Below, piece after piece: positions 12,905-14,719 of a DNA stretch of 14,719 nucleotides. The notes beneath the pieces were generated by a model that searched no databases, was not told the DNA's origin, and was given only the letters and a program-made list of their open reading frames with translations. Every line of letters starts with the position of its first letter. The stretch's first letter is position 1. The DNA is from Lachnospiraceae bacterium UBA1766 (GTDB taxonomy: Bacteria; Bacillota; Clostridia; Lachnospirales; Lachnospiraceae): contig DCGY01000069.1 of NCBI GenBank assembly GCA_002314715.1, positions 1 through 14,719 on the forward strand. The letters are read 5' to 3'. A program made the translations under genes and the position numbers.

Positions 12905-14719
12905 CTAATTTTTGTTTTCTTGGGTTTCTTCTTTTGTCTCCTCAGAAGCAGAAGCCTCGGGTGTTTTTTTCTTACGGCTCATAATCAGAACCACCATACC
13001 TACGATAAGAATCACAGCCACCGGGATGGCAAACAAAAGTTTTCTGCCGTTATCCGGGTTAACGGTAGGCATCTCTTCCATCTCAGACTCCCCACCTTCA
13101 TGGTTTTCTTCCTTGGATTCTTCTTCCACCTTCTCCGGCATCTTGCCTTCGGAAGCCAGCTTCACCGTTGCGAAAGCAGACGGAGCACTCAAGGAAGCTC
13201 CGGTAGCATCGCTCCAGTTTAAGGAACCAAGCACAGTACCGTTTGCATCTGCATCAATCAATCGGAACTCGATACCTAAGTTTGTATGATTCTTGGGTTT
13301 TACATCGGTCCAGCTGATGCCGGCTTCAATACGATATCCGTTTTCGGTCTTTTCTACTGCGGAAGTAATGTTCTTCTCCTTCGCGTGGGTACCTTGCATG
13401 GTAACATTGTTCTCGCAATTAATGCGATACATCTTATCATCCTTGCTAAAGGTAGCCGTACGTCCGTTATCCTCATCGATATAAATCTCTAAGCTGTCAT
13501 TGCCCTTGCCATCCTTTGCACCTGCATAAAGCTGATCATCGGTAATCTCAGCCAGCAAATACAGCTGTTTGGAATCCCAAAGAAGTCTTACCTGTGCTTT
13601 TGCTTTCGCGCCGTCCACAATTTCCAGATTCCAGGTTTCCGCAGTCTCCCACAATTCCTCCGGCTGTCCGTCTACGGTAATGGTTCCCTGATGGATACGG
13701 CCCAATTCCGGTGCCGCATAAAGCGTCGCGTAGAATCGGCTGCTGTTTTCCTGAGTTCCCTTTAAGTCACAGAAGGAAACCTTCTTGTCATCATCCATCA
13801 CCACAATATCCACTAATACGGACTTACCAACCTGCATATCATTAACCGGTACATTGAAGGTTGCCTTATAGCCTCCACCTATGGAAGAAGCCTCCTTACG
13901 GGTAATCACAGTTTTTATCGGTGTAATACCTTCCTTCTTCGCATTGGACGGATCCACATAGAGAATCACACAATCGCTGTCCTTTAAGGTCTTGTCCTTC
14001 ACCGTAACCTGAATATTTAAGCCGTCCGGTCCCCACATAGGTACAATGGTTGCCGATGTGGCATCATCGCTAAACTCGTATTCCTTACCGTCCTTATAAG
14101 CATTTTCTCCGGTCTTGTATGCGTACAGACTTCTGTCAATGGGAAGAATCATCTCAGGATCCACAAACGCCCAATAAGTAGGCTTTACCTGATAATTACC
14201 GTCAAACATCAACGGGCACTGGGAACGAAGTCCGTCTGCTCCGCCACCCAGGTCTGATTTACTCTGTAACCAGGAAGTGGTGTCAATGGTTCCCCAGAAG
14301 GTAATACCGCTGACACGATAGCCTTCTTCATTATTTAACTTAATCAAAGTCTCAAATATCTTTTGGAATGTCAATGCCTGCTTTAAGTATTCTTCATCAC
14401 GGGTATTAATGGTTCCGTCGTAAGTACTGCTGGCATTCATATCCAACTCTGTCAGCTGGATTGCGCCTACAATATCCAGGTATCTTCTTGCACAGCTCTC
14501 AAAATTGGTAATGGAGAAATCATTCATTCCATAGTGAGCCTGCATACCCATAGCAGAAATTCTGGTACCCTCTCCACGAGGTCCCTCATGATCCTTGATA
14601 TCCTGCAAAATGGTACAAATGTTATTGCACTTATTGGGTGAAGAATCGCCGTAATCGTTGTAATACAATTCCAAGGTTTCCGGAGCGTATTTATTGGCAT
14701 AGGTAAATGCCTCGATAAT
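12905..14719 (-). CDS. Membrane-anchored GH10 endo-xylanase with CBM9-like modules, C-terminal 604 residues (5' end outside window)
   Basis: The frame is open to the right edge, so the signal peptide, the acid/base Glu and the N-terminal half of the barrel are missing. A TTG at 14674 is an internal Leu codon, not a start. Visible residues 1-190 are the second half of a GH10 barrel: LELYYNDYGD, the nucleophile Glu in QLTELDM (Glu91, codon 14449-14447), GITFWGTIDTTSWL, and KPTYWAFVDP. Residues about 200-330 form a degenerate CBM9-like beta-sandwich. Residues about 335-525 form a better CBM9 module (ELWETAETWNLEI, VRLLWDSKQLYLLAEITDD, DSLEIYIDEDNG). An acidic linker leads to one membrane helix (about 561-581), stop-transfer SRKKK and a Glu-rich tail. 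It would hydrolyse xylan at the cell surface. No terminator follows before the purO promoter. Confidence 0.93.
   Translation of the reverse strand: MIEAFTYANKYAPETLELYYNDYGDSSPNKCNNICTILQDIKDHEGPRGEGTRISAMGMQAHYGMNDFSITNFESCARRYLDIVGAIQLTELDMNASSTYDGTINTRDEEYLKQALTFQKIFETLIKLNNEEGYRVSGITFWGTIDTTSWLQSKSDLGGGADGLRSQCPLMFDGNYQVKPTYWAFVDPEMILPIDRSLYAYKTGENAYKDGKEYEFSDDATSATIVPMWGPDGLNIQVTVKDKTLKDSDCVILYVDPSNAKKEGITPIKTVITRKEASSIGGGYKATFNVPVNDMQVGKSVLVDIVVMDDDKKVSFCDLKGTQENSSRFYATLYAAPELGRIHQGTITVDGQPEELWETAETWNLEIVDGAKAKAQVRLLWDSKQLYLLAEITDDQLYAGAKDGKGNDSLEIYIDEDNGRTATFSKDDKMYRINCENNVTMQGTHAKEKNITSAVEKTENGYRIEAGISWTDVKPKNHTNLGIEFRLIDADANGTVLGSLNWSDATGASLSAPSAFATVKLASEGKMPEKVEEESKEENHEGGESEMEEMPTVNPDNGRKLLFAIPVAVILIVGMVVLIMSRKKKTPEASASEETKEETQENKN

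Noticed and set aside
13001..13090. Sortase (LPXTG) cell-wall signal at the xylanase C terminus
   Set aside because: No LPXTG-like motif precedes the membrane helix, and a long charged tail follows it, unlike sortase substrates.
14672..14674. TTG at 14674 as the xylanase start
   Set aside because: The frame continues upstream to the window edge with GH10-like sequence (FTYANKYAPET), so this is an internal Leu codon.

Overview
The window looks like a chromosomal segment from a plant-fibre-degrading member of the Clostridia, most likely Lachnospiraceae (Butyrivibrio/Roseburia-like). The reasons are moderate GC, strong AGGAGG-type ribosome binding sites, a membrane-anchored GH10 xylanase with CBM9 modules, a PurO-type IMP cyclohydrolase, and DUF6062/DUF2225 proteins that I associate with this group. 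The genus assignment is inference. There are no mobile elements, CRISPR arrays, tRNAs or rRNAs, and no gene-free stretch exceeds 300 bases.

Left region (1-978): a divergent intergenic region with a 7-bp inverted repeat separates the start of an unrecognised minus-strand gene, cut by the left edge, from a DUF6062 gene carrying two Cys/His (probably zinc-binding) modules. That gene ends in a terminator that looks bidirectional.

Region 979-6163 (minus strand): a tight four-gene operon, read right to left: a large membrane transglutaminase-like protein, a MoxR AAA+ ATPase, a DUF58 protein and a TetR regulator. Gaps are 21-36 bases. The first three form a recurring but poorly understood membrane system. 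The TetR gene at the end suggests a ligand-responsive feedback regulator.

Region 6164-10652: a small, very acidic membrane-anchored protein lies divergent to the transglutaminase operon and convergent with a second minus-strand operon of glnS, a DUF2225 zinc-ribbon protein and a MocR-type PLP-dependent regulator. The convergent genes share their stop codons (TTAA), and the likely terminator of the small gene lies inside the mocR coding sequence. The DUF2225 gene has a perfect Shine-Dalgarno placed in front of AAG instead of ATG.

Region 10653-12904 (minus strand): purO and a stand-alone AICAR transformylase form an operon for the last two steps of IMP synthesis. The leader carries a clear ZTP (pfl) riboswitch whose 3' aptamer segment doubles as the 5' arm of an intrinsic terminator. 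This fits the pathway: Z nucleotides accumulate when 10-formyl-THF, the transformylase cosubstrate, is short. The operon's terminator loop appears to contain the glnS promoter.

Right edge (12905-14719, minus strand): the C-terminal part of a secreted, C-terminally membrane-anchored GH10 xylanase, cut by the window edge.

The most notable observations are the AAG start of the DUF2225 gene, the promoter-in-terminator design upstream of glnS, the convergent overlapping gene ends with an intragenic terminator, the ZTP switch on a PurO/AICARFT pair, and the TetR-linked transglutaminase/MoxR/DUF58 operon.
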